From Eutypa lata (taxonomy: Eukaryota > Ascomycota > Sordariomycetes > Xylariales > Diatrypaceae): a stretch of 64,000 nucleotides of DNA. The notes beneath the pieces are model-generated. The model saw nothing but the letters and a program-made list of their open reading frames with translations, was not told the DNA's origin and did no database searches. Every line of letters starts with the position of its first letter. Position 1 is the stretch's first letter. The position numbers and the translations under genes were made by a program. Shown here piece by piece: positions 37,369 to 48,456 of this stretch. The stretch is from assembly GCA_022661535.1 (NCBI GenBank), contig JAKULF010000005.1, forward strand, positions 2,294,001-2,358,000, written 5' to 3'.

Positions 37369-37506
37369 TATAAATAAATTACGTAATTTAATTATTAAAT
37401 AAATCTTTTTATTACTTAATTTAATAAAAAGACATTTAAAAAATATAACTATAATTATACCTTTATTTTTATTTTATTATTATAATATTTTCATAACTTA
37501 TTAAAG
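37369..37506. repeat. Right terminal direct repeat (LTR candidate)
   Basis: This is the partner of 25931-26069 and more heavily mutated to A/T than the left copy. Normal base composition resumes directly after it, only about 55 bases from the P450 stop codon. Confidence 0.75.
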
Positions 37507-37559
37507 AATGCCTTCCTTTTTTACCCTAGCGGCCCCCCTTTTTTATAAAAGCGGCTTGA

Positions 37560-39471
37560 TTAATATGAACGTACGACTTCCTCCTCAATATCAGGAAAAT
37601 CCTCTACCAATGTGTTCCGGGTAGTGAAAACCAGCCATGGGCCATCATGTGTCGAAAGGTAAACATCATAGAGGTGGAACTCTCCTTGGTTGCTTAACCC
37701 AACGTTACCACGGCTGCCCGGAGCGGGTTTAAAATCCAAATACCACAACGTCTTTGCCAAAACAAGGCTAATTTCCAAATACGCCATGGACTTTCCTGCA
37801 CATCCTCGGGGCCCAGTAGAAAAGGGTATGAAAGCATCGTGCATAGCCTTCCACGAGCCGGGTGCACCCTCTTCGTTCTCTGGTTCTAACCAGCGTTCTG
37901 GTTTATAAGTAAATGGATCCGGAAAGTAGTCCTATGTTGTGTTGATTTGTTAGTGAAAATGTGTGACCAAACCAAAATACCCGAAATATTAGATATGACC
38001 ATCTTGAGAGGCAACAACTATGCCCCTTTTCTAACACTAAATTAGACCTCATAATATGTTGGGACACTCACAGGATTGTGATGTAACGCGTAGGTATTGA
38101 CGCCTACGTAGGTTCCCTTGGGGATAACATGGCCGTCGACTATCAATTGAGTGTCACCATTGTGATCCGGAGATAGCTGCCGCCAAAGAGTGCCTGGTAT
38201 CGGAGGAGACATCCTCAGTGCTTCATCAACACACGCGCGAAGGTAAGTACAGCCCGAAATCTTGGCACTGCCTATCTCACGCCCGTTCCGGAAAGTCGTC
38301 CGAATCTCCTTGGCCAGCTTCTCGTAGCACTCTCGGTGTCGTGCCACATAGAATAGAGTCGCGGCTATAGCGGTGGAAGTTGTGTCGCCCCCTGTAAAGA
38401 GAGTGAGCGTCAGGGGTAGAGAGAGTAGAAGAAGAGATCTAACCTGCGACGATAAATAAGATTGCTTCCATCCAGAGGTCCTGGACTCGGATATTCCCGT
38501 TCGCCTCGGGTTTTAGGGTATCAGCAACAAAGGAATAAAAGTCGTGTTTTGTGCCTTGAGATTCCTTCATGCGACTCTTTATCATGGTCTCTACTAGACG
38601 AAGCACCTTCTCTCGGGTTCTGTGTAGGATTAGATTCAGAAATGTCTGAAGACGGTATTTTGCAATCGTCGGGATCTGCATGTATGTGTTCAAGCGCCGA
38701 TTTCCGATCGCCAAATTATCCGCTAGAAACCGATTCTTTTTGTCTGTTTGAGACTGCAAATCGAATCCGAAGGACAGTAGACTGACAATATCCATACCCA
38801 AGTAGTTGCACCGACTCTTCATGTCAATTGGCTGGCCCTGATTGACGAATATCTGTTTGAGAAATACGTTGACCTGCTCTATCATCACGGGCTCGAAGGC
38901 TTTCATAGACCTCTCATTGACAGCTGGTCCGATGAGCCTCCGCTTCTGACGATGCATATCCCGATCTAAAGCATTCCAGGTATTGTGCGAACCAGGGCTT
39001 GCCTGATTAGCTAGGTAAGTTACAGGTTTTGTAACTCTCTCGTTGTGGTATATATCTTTCTCGTTTAGTATCACTATTGTCTAGAACACTGTCTGCAGAT
39101 CTCACCTTTCAAAGCTGTAGAGGAATTGAAGACGAGCTTGTTAGGTCCTTGCCTTATAACCCTGCCTTCAACACACTATAAGTCAGTAATTTTTTACAGC
39201 ATATTGAGTCTAAAAAATTCAATATACCATATGTGAGATGATCTCTCCAAGTCACTGCATGAAGTGATCTCTTCCAAGCATAAAACCCACCGTAGCCATT
39301 GGTGAGCTTAGCTATGAACGGACCAGGATAGTTGCGTAGTGGATGTAACAATAGCTCATAGCATAGAACTAATAAGGCCTTGCAAAATGTCAGTTGAGGT
39401 AAGAAGGCGTAAATAGGAAGAGTTCCATACAACAGTGGTGACACAATATGACAACAATGGAAAAATGCCAT
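37560..39471 (-). CDS. Cytochrome P450 monooxygenase
   Basis: The proposed exons, in transcript order, are 39228..39471, 39106..39147, 38444..39055, 38072..38391 and 37560..37931 (529 aa). The enzyme is a heme-thiolate hydroxylase, probably ER-anchored by the hydrophobic N-terminus (about 10-42). Family motifs are the Pro-rich hinge RNYPGP, the I-helix AGGDTTS, the K-helix EALR, the PERW segment, and the heme loop FSTGPRGCAG with Cys450 as iron ligand. Exon 2 is uncertain. The conserved VIRQG that normally precedes GPNKLVFNS is present in the DNA just upstream of the acceptor I used, but joining it to exon 1 breaks the frame. The gene lies about 55 bp from the RIP block and is divergent from the A-T-R gene. 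Its substrate is unknown. Confidence 0.85.
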
Positions 39472-39895
39472 ATTTATTGGCGGGATACTCGGCCTCCATC
39501 TCCGGGCACTAGATCAGTGGCAGGGAGAGCGGGTATTGGAGAGATCAGTTTGTTTATAACGGAGGAAAATCAAATTCGGCGTAGGATTGAAAAAGTAGCA
39601 ATGTTGAATTTGTCGACACAGCTAAATGAACGTTATTATTGTCAATTTCAAATGCGAGAGCCTTGAACGAGCAAGTCGGGAAGAAAGCACGTTGGGCACA
39701 ATGTTTGTTGGCTCTACGCTATCTCCGATTTATGCAAGGGGTAGCTGCTCAGCATGTTGGTAGGCATGTGATATGCAATCTCAAGGCAAAAGTCCTTGCC
39801 TAACACCAATACATATATACCTACATATACAACCAACAGACATTATCCTCCATTCAACTCTCTCTTCAATAACCCACCTTACGTGGAACAGCGAC
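39472..39895. promoter_or_regulatory. Shared divergent promoter of P450 and A-T-R genes
   Basis: Only 424 bp separate the two divergent start codons, so the two genes probably share a promoter. The region just before 39,896 is CT-rich, typical of fungal start regions. The copy of the 26-bp repeat is at 39617-39642. Confidence 0.55.
39617..39642. repeat. 26-bp sequence shared with 25896-25921
   Basis: See the partner entry. It lies in the P450/A-T-R promoter region, outside the AT island and in DNA of normal composition. Confidence 0.4.
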
Positions 39896-42800
39896 ATGAT
39901 GACTGAGCACGAGCGGGTTGCACGGTGTCAGGGCGATTTGCTTCCGCATGTTGTCGACCGACTAGCACGCGAGAGACCTAATGCGAAGTACGGCGAATGG
40001 GCGACAGAGTCCAATGTGGTGACTATCACTTACGCGCAACTGGCCAATGCGATCAACGGGTTGGCGGGTTGGCTCGTGGAGCAGCTCGGCCCCGGCCGTT
40101 ATGGTACCCACCCCGACGTCTTGACTTATGTCGGTCCAAATGATGTGCGCTATTCGGCATTGGTACTTGCCGCCATCAAGACTGGCTATGTGGTTCGTAT
40201 ATTTTTCTTTCCTTTTTCCCCTCTGGTTTTCTTCTCTTTCTATCGCTTCCTCTACTCTCATTTTATGTGATGTATTATTGACGGTGCTGTGGTTCCATTC
40301 AGCTTTTTGTGACATCACCCCGGAATAGTTCAGCTGCTCATCGCGCCCTGTTCTCTCACCTCCAATGTCGAACTTTCATCACGACAGATCCGGTCCCAGC
40401 ACCTGCCCGTGCTATCCTCGATGCCGTCAAGTCACTGAGTAGTCTCACGGTGCCGCCTTTAGAAGAACTTCTCACCAAGAAATACCCGTTTTACGTGTTA
40501 AACAAAAGTTTCAAGGACTTACGGCGGAATCCCTTTGTCGTCATGTAAGCATCGTACATATCCTGGCCTCTATCAGTAGCTAACTTTCTCTGTGAGGCAC
40601 ACATCCGGGACCACTGGATTGCCTAAACCTATCATCTGGACTCATGAAACATGCGCGCAGGTTCTGAATTCCAAGAGTTGCGAGATACCCAGTGGGTTCT
40701 GTTCTGTTGATGGTAGCCTATTAAATGGCAAGCGAGTAATAGTGACACTACCACCATTTCATGTACGTCTATCTAAGTTCTATGCATTGGGTGAAGCTGA
40801 CTCTTTGGTAGGGAGCCCTTCTTGCCCATCTAATGATCGGTGCTATTCCTTACGGCAATGTTGTTATTGCTACGGTCGCTGGGCCTATTCCGACAGCACA
40901 GGGGGTTGTGGATGCTCTCAAAAAGTCTCCTGCCGATGTAGCAGTACTTGTACCTTCAGTAGTGGCCGAGTTGGCGCAGGTGTGTTCTTCTGTGCTTGCT
41001 TTGAATTTTCCGTTTGTTGGCTGATTGAGCTGGTATAGAACCCTGAATTGCTCGAGTACTGCGCTGCCAACCTCGAGACAATTATCTACATTGGCGGTGA
41101 CTTGCCCCAGAACATTGGTGATATTGTTGCTGCCAAAGTGTACCTACGTTGCCAGTGGGGGGCAACAGAGACTGGTATTCCGCCACAGTTACTTTCGCCA
41201 AAACCATTCCCATCTGTGTCATTGAGCCGGAACTTCTGGCGCTACGTCCACTTTCACCCATGCGTTGGTGCCATTTTCGACGAGGTAACTGACGGTATCT
41301 ATGAGCTGGTTATCCGGCGGGACCCGGCTCTGGCCGATACACAACCATGCTTTACCGTACCTGGCTTAGACGAGCTCGAGGAATACCGTACCAAAGACCT
41401 GTTTGAACCGCATCCCAGTGTTTCTGATGCTTGGTGCTGGCGTGCTCGGGCCGATGATATTATCGTGTTCCTTAACGGTGAAAAGACAAATCCCATTTCA
41501 ATGGAACATCATATCATGGTTAATAACCCAGAACTGAGTGGTGTTCTTGTGATTGGTGCTCAGCGATTCCAGGCTGCGCTACTTATCGAGCCAGCTTCAG
41601 AGAGCCTCTTGACGACAGCAGAGCAGGCCGCCTTAATCGAGCGTATCTGGCCTAGTGTTGAAGAAGCCAACCGAAGTGCTCCCGCTCATGCACAGTTGGA
41701 GAAATCATTTATTCTTATTGTCCCGTCAGACCGACGGTTTATCCGTGCTGGTAAGGGTACGTTTATGCGCGGACCTAGTATCAGCCAGTACACTGAGGAA
41801 ATTGAGAGGCTATATGCGAATGCGGACTTCAGTCCGGATGACGGCGATGATGGGGCTGACGAAGAGACTTTACACATTTCGGGCCTTGACGGAATCACTC
41901 ACCTGGTCCGACAACACGTCCGTGCCGTGACGGGTTGGTCGAGCCTCGATGACGCTAGCGGGTTTTTCGACCACGGCATGGATTCTCTGCAGGGGGTCCG
42001 GCTTACCCGTGCCCTGCGGCGTAGCTTCCATCGTCCCGGCTTAGCTCTTTCTACCATTTACCAAAATCCGACGGTTTCCCGGCTAGTGGCGGCGATATTT
42101 ACGGGAGATGGTGACGAGCAGGATGAATACCAGGTTATGGAAAACTTATTAGCTACCTATCAGGGGCTTATTCAACATATCCCAGTAACACAGGGTGTAG
42201 ACGAACGACGTAATAGAACATCCCTACCAACCAATGTACTTCTAACCGGATCTACTGGCACAGTGGGTACATATCTCCTACACGCACTGCTCGCGCGTAA
42301 TGGCATTGGGCGCATCTTTTGCCTAAACCGCGGGGAGGACGGCGGGAAAGCTAGCCAGCACAAGAGCTTCGCCGCCGCCGGGCTGGACAACGATTGGGAT
42401 GACCGTGTCGTCTTCATCAAGGCCGATCTGCAGCAGTCGTCGCTTGGCCTGGATGGCCCCACGTATGAGTCGCTCCGGGCACAAGTCGGAATCGTTATCC
42501 ATGCGGCCTGGCCCGTCAACTTCAATTTTCCTCTAGCCGCGTTCCGTCCCCAGTTAGATGGGTTAGTAAGCCTATTGACTTTCGCCACTTCTTCTGGGGC
42601 GCGCTTCGTGTTCATATCTTCTGTCGCAGCCGTAGAAGGATACACGAGGGGCCCACCGCCCGAGGAGGTGCTCAATGATCTCGACACGCCCGCACCTTTG
42701 GGCTATGGCCGCGCTAAGTTCCTCGCAGAGCGTCTCGTTGATACGGCGGCTCGACATCTTGGAAATGCCATGCCCGCCACCATTATCCGTCTTGGCCAGG

Positions 42801-43399
42801 TTGCTGGCCCGGTAGAAGGCCCCGGCTTGTGGAATCCCCGAGAGTGGCTACCAAGCATGGTTCTCAGCTCGCTACACTTAGGCCAGGTACCTGACAGCCT
42901 AGGTCCGCACTTTAGTAACGTTGACTTCGTGCCAGTTGATCTACTATCCAATGTGCTAGTAGAACTAGCTACGGCAACAACTGAAGTAGGACAAGTAACA
43001 AGTTCCGCAACGGTCTTTAATATACGCAATCCACACCTCACACCCTGGCGTACGTTGCTTCCTGCGATCACCGACGCTGTTGCGGGACAGCAGCATAGCT
43101 CCGGCAGACTACCTCTTCAGGTCGTCGCGCCGGCGAGTTGGTTAGCCCGGTTGCGGGCAAGCAACGACACAGAGAGTTATCATGACGTGGCGGTTAGAAA
43201 CCCGGCTATTAAGCTACTTGACTTCTTTGACAACTTGTGGGGAGCAGAGGCAGGCACTGAACCGACTCCGGTTCCCATGAAGCCCATGGCGGTTGAGCAT
43301 GCAGTTGAGGCAAGCCCAGCCCTCCGTAGGCTTGAACCGGTTCAGCTCGATTGGATGCACAAGTGGGTGATGGAGTGGGTTTCGTTACGAGAAGAATAA
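39896..43399 (+). CDS. Adenylate-forming reductase (A-T-R; NRPS-like carboxylic acid reductase)
   Basis: Exons 39896..40192, 40303..40544, 40597..40762, 40812..40979 and 41039..43399 give 1077 aa. I start at the first ATG of an ATGATG pair. The protein activates a carboxylic acid as AMP-ester, loads it on a phosphopantetheine arm and reduces the thioester with NADPH to an aldehyde or alcohol. The adenylation domain has HTSGTTGLPKP (about 181), WGATETG (about 331), and a KGTFMRG catalytic Lys at about 530. The carrier domain has FFDHGMDSLQG (Ser607). The reductase domain has GSTGTVGTYLL (about 695), FISSVAAVEGY (Ser about 818) and YGRAK (Tyr847/Lys851). There is no condensation domain, so it is not a peptide synthetase. 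The domains look complete. It could reduce the acid released from the PKS or an independent aryl acid. Confidence 0.92.
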
Positions 43400-44358
43400 C
43401 AATTTTATTTGTAGTTGGAATACGGTGCGTGCTATCAGATACTAGCGCAATAGTTGCAAGATGATGCATTCGATGATTCTATGGGGACTTTGTAACGTGA
43501 GAAATCTTGAATGATTATTTCCTAATTGACTGATATAAGGTAAAATACTCACCAGTCTCTCGTTTCTTGCAGACAATTGATTGCCGGGTATCTGTAAAAA
43601 TGAAATGTGGTAATATTGTATTCACTATAGAAAGAGTCAACGCCCTGGTAGCGTGGTAACTCCAACCTACAAACTAGCTATCGTAGGTGTTAATATCTAG
43701 CATTTGAGGTCACAACACCGTTGGATTTCATTCCTTTCTAAGGCGGGAAGGAGAATAGTATTAGTGTTTGTACTAGGATTTCTTCGTAACTACCTGTCGG
43801 CACACGAAGTGGAATGGGGTTTATTTCTAGTTTTATTTCTCTTTCAACCTTTTCTTTATTTTTATTTTTTTCCTTTTCTAGATTCTCTCCTTAGCAAGAA
43901 TATGTATGCCCTTCTCCGGCCACATACCTGAAAACCCTAGATAATAGTACAAGCTTTTAGTCTCATTATATCTTATAACATCTGTTGATGAATCGCGAAA
44001 CAGATACGGCAGCTAATGCTATGTCAATCTTATCTGAACTGGAAGCATAATTTTACATCGTCGTAAACATGTTAAACTTAACCAAGGACGGGGAGTGGGG
44101 AGGGGGGGATAGCAGAGAACGATATATATTTGCAGTATGGTTTTCCACGGCTACCATCTATAATTCCCTCTTCGATTCAGATATACTCGCCCATATAGTG
44201 AGCGCCAATCTTCCTCTAGGACTACAATACCACAGTCCACTATAATCTTCATATTGTGAACCACCTCCTAGCAATATCCGTTGTTCTTGGGGGTACAAAA
44301 TGCTCTGCTTCAATGTTTCAATGTTGCCAGAATCGCACTGGACATTAAATTTCCTACT
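43400..44358. other. Intergenic, right edge of candidate cluster
   Basis: About 0.96 kb of AT-leaning DNA contains a T-rich tract (about 43,820-43,880) and a G run near 44,100. No gene is supported. Confidence 0.5.
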
Positions 44359-44970
44359 CTATATTATACCAGCAGCTGTCCTGTACTCGTCGTATACTTC
44401 TTGCATGAAGGCGTCGTGTTCGCGGTAAAACCTATCCCACGTGTTGGCGGTAACTCTCTCACGCCTGTTATGCCGTCGAACTGCTATTGCCCGTAGGACT
44501 CTGTCGGAAACTACATCATAGACACGGATAACTTCCACCAGATCCTTGAACTCCGAGTCGAGCCGCGCGAGCCGTTCAACGAGACCCCTTCCAGCTTGCA
44601 CGATGACCTCCTGGCTTGGCAAGTATTCATGGTGAGCCTCATGATACGGGCCTTGTGTTCTGCCTTGGGCCTTTATTCGGTCGCGGTCCACACGTAACTC
44701 GCGGCTGATAAGAGAAAGTCCGACGGACGGTAAGTCATTCCTAGCCCGCCATTCGGCGCGCTGGGTTTCCCAGGATTGCCGCGCCTGCTGGATGGCCGCG
44801 TCGCAGGCCGGACAGTTGCCCTCCGTAGTATCTCTATACTCATAGCTGGGAGGATCGCACATGGGCTCATGTGCATATCTAATCGGTGGTGGGCAGAGCT
44901 TTGGTCTTAGGGGCGTCGCGTTCGGGTCGATGTGGCCACAGGAAAAGCCCTTGTAGCGCATGATACACAT
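44359..44970 (-). CDS. Hypothetical protein with Cys-rich N-terminus
   Basis: The gene is 203 aa from the first ATG at 44970; a second ATG at 44961 is equally possible. The frame is open upstream but has no ATG. I do not recognise the family. The first 70 residues contain Cys/His pairs in FSCGHID, LCPPP, MCDPP and GNCPACD, which could bind zinc. The rest is charged and helical (ESWETQRAEWRA-like region, then LVERLARLDSEFKDLVEVIRV and RVLRAIAVRRHNRRERV). There is no signal peptide or membrane segment. The coding composition and length make it a credible gene, but expression is unproven. Confidence 0.6.
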   Translation of the reverse strand: MCIMRYKGFSCGHIDPNATPLRPKLCPPPIRYAHEPMCDPPSYEYRDTTEGNCPACDAAIQQARQSWETQRAEWRARNDLPSVGLSLISRELRVDRDRIKAQGRTQGPYHEAHHEYLPSQEVIVQAGRGLVERLARLDSEFKDLVEVIRVYDVVSDRVLRAIAVRRHNRRERVTANTWDRFYREHDAFMQEVYDEYRTAAGII

Positions 44971-47723
44971 GTTCGCCGGTGAAACAATAAGGCTCTTATT
45001 TGTCAATGCTGCCTCATTAGAAAGCGATATGAGGATAGTTGAGAACCCTGTATGAATACCATTCCTATCGAGCGTCCCTGGATTGGGAGGGGCGTTGGGA
45101 AGCTTTTATACATATTATTTAGATTTAATGGTATGATAGATGGGAACGGTGAATAATTTCCAAAACAGGATGTGTGAATAATTCCCAAATGACAATGGTG
45201 AGTAATGTCAAACACGGAAAAGTGTGGAACGTCCGGTAAGGCTTTGTGAATCGGAAGCAAATATGTTCGAATGAAATTTGTCATACCTAAGCCTTGTCCG
45301 AAGAATCTTTGTCGAAATGGCCTATACTGTCGGCATTGTAAACAAAAGCAATTGATTATACCACCAAATGCATGAAGTCTTCCAACCAAATATCATTTTT
45401 CGCTCATTATGATTTACAACTTAGAAGATGCCACACGAGAGCTGGGAGTGGCTAAGCTAATTGATCTTAATTTCGTGGATGCTGCATCAACTAGACGCTT
45501 AATGGGTTGTCTCAGCATTTATCTCTGCTTTAAGCACCTCATTTTCTTGCTTATAACTATGAGTCCGAGATAAGATGTAATTGATCCTATATATTAACTG
45601 AATAGCGCATGAACGCGGTGTATTTACTGCTATATACAGACCTGGTTCTTCCACCTCATTATTACTCGTGGCCTCTCTCCTCTGGAATAAAATAACTTAT
45701 TTGGAGGTACAGGCGTGAAATGGTACGTAAGCACGGGCCGTCCCAGAAATGTATCTAAGAAGGAAAGTTACAAGATATACACCATTTGTACCGTTATTAT
45801 AGGCCATGCTATTTGAGCATTCAGGCGCCTTCAAGTAACTTAGCTTCAGATTCATACCAGCTGTGCTTTGCACGCTCATTAGCGGTACCTTCAACAGGAT
45901 TATACGCATATACATTCCCCTTATCGGCCCCCTATTGCTTCAATACACTCCCCAAAGGAGAGGGCATGATCGACTCCGCCAAGTATTGGCACAGACATCA
46001 TATCCCAGACGGCGCTGGATATCTGCCGAATATGAGCTGACAAGATCGTGGTCTAGGAACAGATTAAATTTTCTTCTAATCCAATGTGTCAGAAATGTTT
46101 CTCAGAAGCCAATGGGATCGAAACCTTTACATCCAGGCTAGCCACATACCTGCCAAAGATTTTCTTTCTGCATGAATAAAGCATATACTAGTCTCTTTTC
46201 GTTGTTCTTTGTTGCCACGAAGGAAAGGAAGGGGAGAGCATCAGTCCTCGTTTTGCTGATTTAGTAAAAGCAATACATTTTCATCTTAAAAATAGCTGCT
46301 CAACTGGTAAGTTTGTTTCGGTAATTGCTGGAAGCTGATTGCATGCCGGTACGGGGCCGATAATAGTATTTCGGTGTGTTGAAGGAGGGACAAGAATGCG
46401 CAACGTTAGTTATGCTCTTCCCAAGAACGTAATTTTGATTAATATTGTCCTGATTGGTGAGTCATGACCGATAAATATCTGAAATGTGTTCTAGGTCGGG
46501 AAGAGCCTGTCAACCCCTTATAATTTAGTACATGAAAACGAAGCACATTATGTTACTGTGGGGCTTGTGGCGACCTTCTGTATTGTGCTTGGTCCTATTC
46601 GAAGCTACTCACGTGTGTAAGTACTGTACTACCCTAACTAGTATTGCGAATTTTACTATAGTTAAGTAGTTTTCACAAAGCCACAGCTGTATATTTCCTA
46701 AAACTCCATGAACAGGTATTCTACCTGATATAACTACAGGAAGTAGTCCTCACTAAACTCTTGGCACCTTCGTCCGACGCACGAACATTGTAGTATAGGG
46801 TACACACACGTTGATGGCGGCATCCAGATATCCGATGAATGGCCCGAAGGCATCACCCGCAAGGATTTTTCGTGAAAGGTTGGTCAAAGCTCACACTAAT
46901 ACACAAATTTGTCCAATCATATTGTCTATAGCACAAGCTACTTGCCATTTCAGGCCCCTTCAGCGCTTGAGCGCTTATAAAGAATTGTTGCGGGTGATGC
47001 CTTGTGGCCACATGTCGGATGCGACAAAAAAGTGAACGTCGACGAGGTAGGATCCGAGCTGAAGCACAGTTTCGTCACCTTAGTCAGGCCTTTCGTTTTC
47101 ATTCTTCCTATTCGAAATCTACCCTTATTATTAGGCCCTTATTGCCAAGCCAATAGTCTCTGATTCTCTTCGAGGGTCTTGTCAACAGCTTGCCGAACAT
47201 AATACTCCGTCACATGCATAAGAGCGGTTCCAAAATACTATAACATGTCTTTGGAGAAAATATTAGTCTCTTGGATTTACCTCCAGAAGGGTGCAGTGAT
47301 GATGGTTTGGTTGCAGTGTGTTTGGAGTCAGATGTATAAATAGAGACTAAACAATGTTAAAAGTCTCGTTCAAAGAAAGAAACTTCAATACTTCAAAACT
47401 GCTCATAAAAGAACAGCCACTATTACATCAGTAGTTATAAGCGAACAAGTGGCAGGTCGTTGCCAATTGCGTGGTATGACCATGATATTCACCTATGAGA
47501 TCAACAGTATGGACGATGTGACCCACAATAGACGTCAGTCAACTGTAGCTCACTGGAGCACCCACGGTCGCAAATACATTGATATGATATCATCGATGAT
47601 GAATTTATTGACCGTTCATAAGCAGGTTAACAATATAAATAGACAGACTTGTAATTCAAAACAGGTCTGCTACTATAATATCTACCACCATCTCTACATA
47701 TTCTACAAGAAAAATAACGAACC
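44971..47723. other. Long intergenic region, no gene supported
   Basis: About 2.75 kb holds only short frames without recognisable motifs. An imperfect direct repeat of GTGAATAATTCCCAAA lies near 45,149-45,195, with a further partial copy (GTGAGTAATGTC) just after it. Composition is not RIP-like. Confidence 0.5.
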
Positions 47724-48167
47724 ATGGAACCCAACGTGCCCTCGAAGTCCGAACTCCAAACACAGGCCCAAGAAGGCCGGCCGATAACCCAAACTGAGGC
47801 GTCGGAAATCGCCGCCACCGAATCCACCATAACGGAGCGGGGCCCCATCAAGGGCGGCGCGGCCGCGACCGCGCAGAGCTTGCACGACCGCCAACAAAAC
47901 TTCCTAGGGAAGGCTGGGGAGGTCGCGCGTAAGCCGCCTAGCGAGATAACCAAGGAGGACGCCGCCCAGGTGCAGAGAGCCGAGGTACGTGTGCCATGAT
48001 ATGATCGTTCTCTTTTTCTTTTCTTTTTCTTTTCGGTTCTGAATGATCGGTGCTTTTGACTTACACAAAGACAGGCGCGAGTTGCAGGTGGTCCACCGGG
48101 GAAAGGTTCCACGTCGGCTGGTGTGCAGTCACTTGCGGACGAGAACCAGAAGGGGAGAGAAGCCTAA
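47724..48167 (+). CDS. SMP (seed maturation protein)-domain protein
   Basis: Exons 47724..47984 and 48075..48167 give 117 aa. The intron starts GTACGT, and the frame continues across it (…VQRAE joined to ARVAGG…). The protein is small, hydrophilic and Gln/Glu/Ala-rich, with ITQTEASEIAATES, KGGAAATAQSLHDRQ and ITKEDAAQVQRAEARV. The ITKEDAAQVQ..EAR and GVQSLADEN pattern is typical of SMP domains shared by plant LEA-type and fungal proteins. Such proteins are linked to desiccation and spore stress; the molecular function is not established. It is convergent with the pepsin-like gene. Confidence 0.75.
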
Positions 48168-48456
48168 CACGGAAATGAACGAGAAATGGCCCCTACGATT
48201 TATTGTTTATGAAGTACAATGAACATATATGACAATGTCGATTGTATCAACGTCACTTTATCTCAGGCTTGAGCAACTTTGACGTGGCATGCTAATAAGA
48301 GAACTAGGGGTAATCATAGACATTGCTGAATTGGCCGATACCTCGCACAGTTTTCATTTTAATATAAATATAATTGTATTAGTCCTGACCCTGGCGGACG
48401 ACCCAGAATTAGAGGACTATTATTAGCCCAGAAATTACATTGCAATAAGTATGTTC

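Larger units (their letters stand above)
25931..37506. mobile_element. RIP-degraded LTR-type retroelement (AT island)
   Basis: About 11.6 kb is composed almost only of A and T. The remaining C lies mostly in CG and CT, while CA and TG dinucleotides are nearly absent. That is the direct signature of RIP, which converts CpA to TpA in duplicated DNA. Direct repeats at the two ends (listed separately) differ nearly only by C/T and G/A changes, so they look like LTRs mutated independently. No coding frame of useful length survives on either strand, and gag or pol cannot be identified. I could not define a target-site duplication or primer-binding site. The length exceeds a typical single fungal element, so nested insertions are possible. 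The block separates GST from P450 in the metabolite cluster. Confidence 0.8.

Noticed and set aside
25931..37506. AT-rich block as a mitochondrial insertion or centromere
   Set aside because: CpA/TpG loss and transition-only differences between terminal direct repeats fit RIP of a transposon better. A small regional centromere is not excluded but has no positive evidence.
39896..43399. Calling the A-T-R gene a non-ribosomal peptide synthetase
   Set aside because: There is no condensation domain; the order A, carrier, thioester reductase marks a carboxylic acid reductase-type enzyme.
45697..47787. Several frames of 70-110 codons in the long spacer
   Set aside because: They have no motif, no plausible splice partners and composition like the surrounding spacer.
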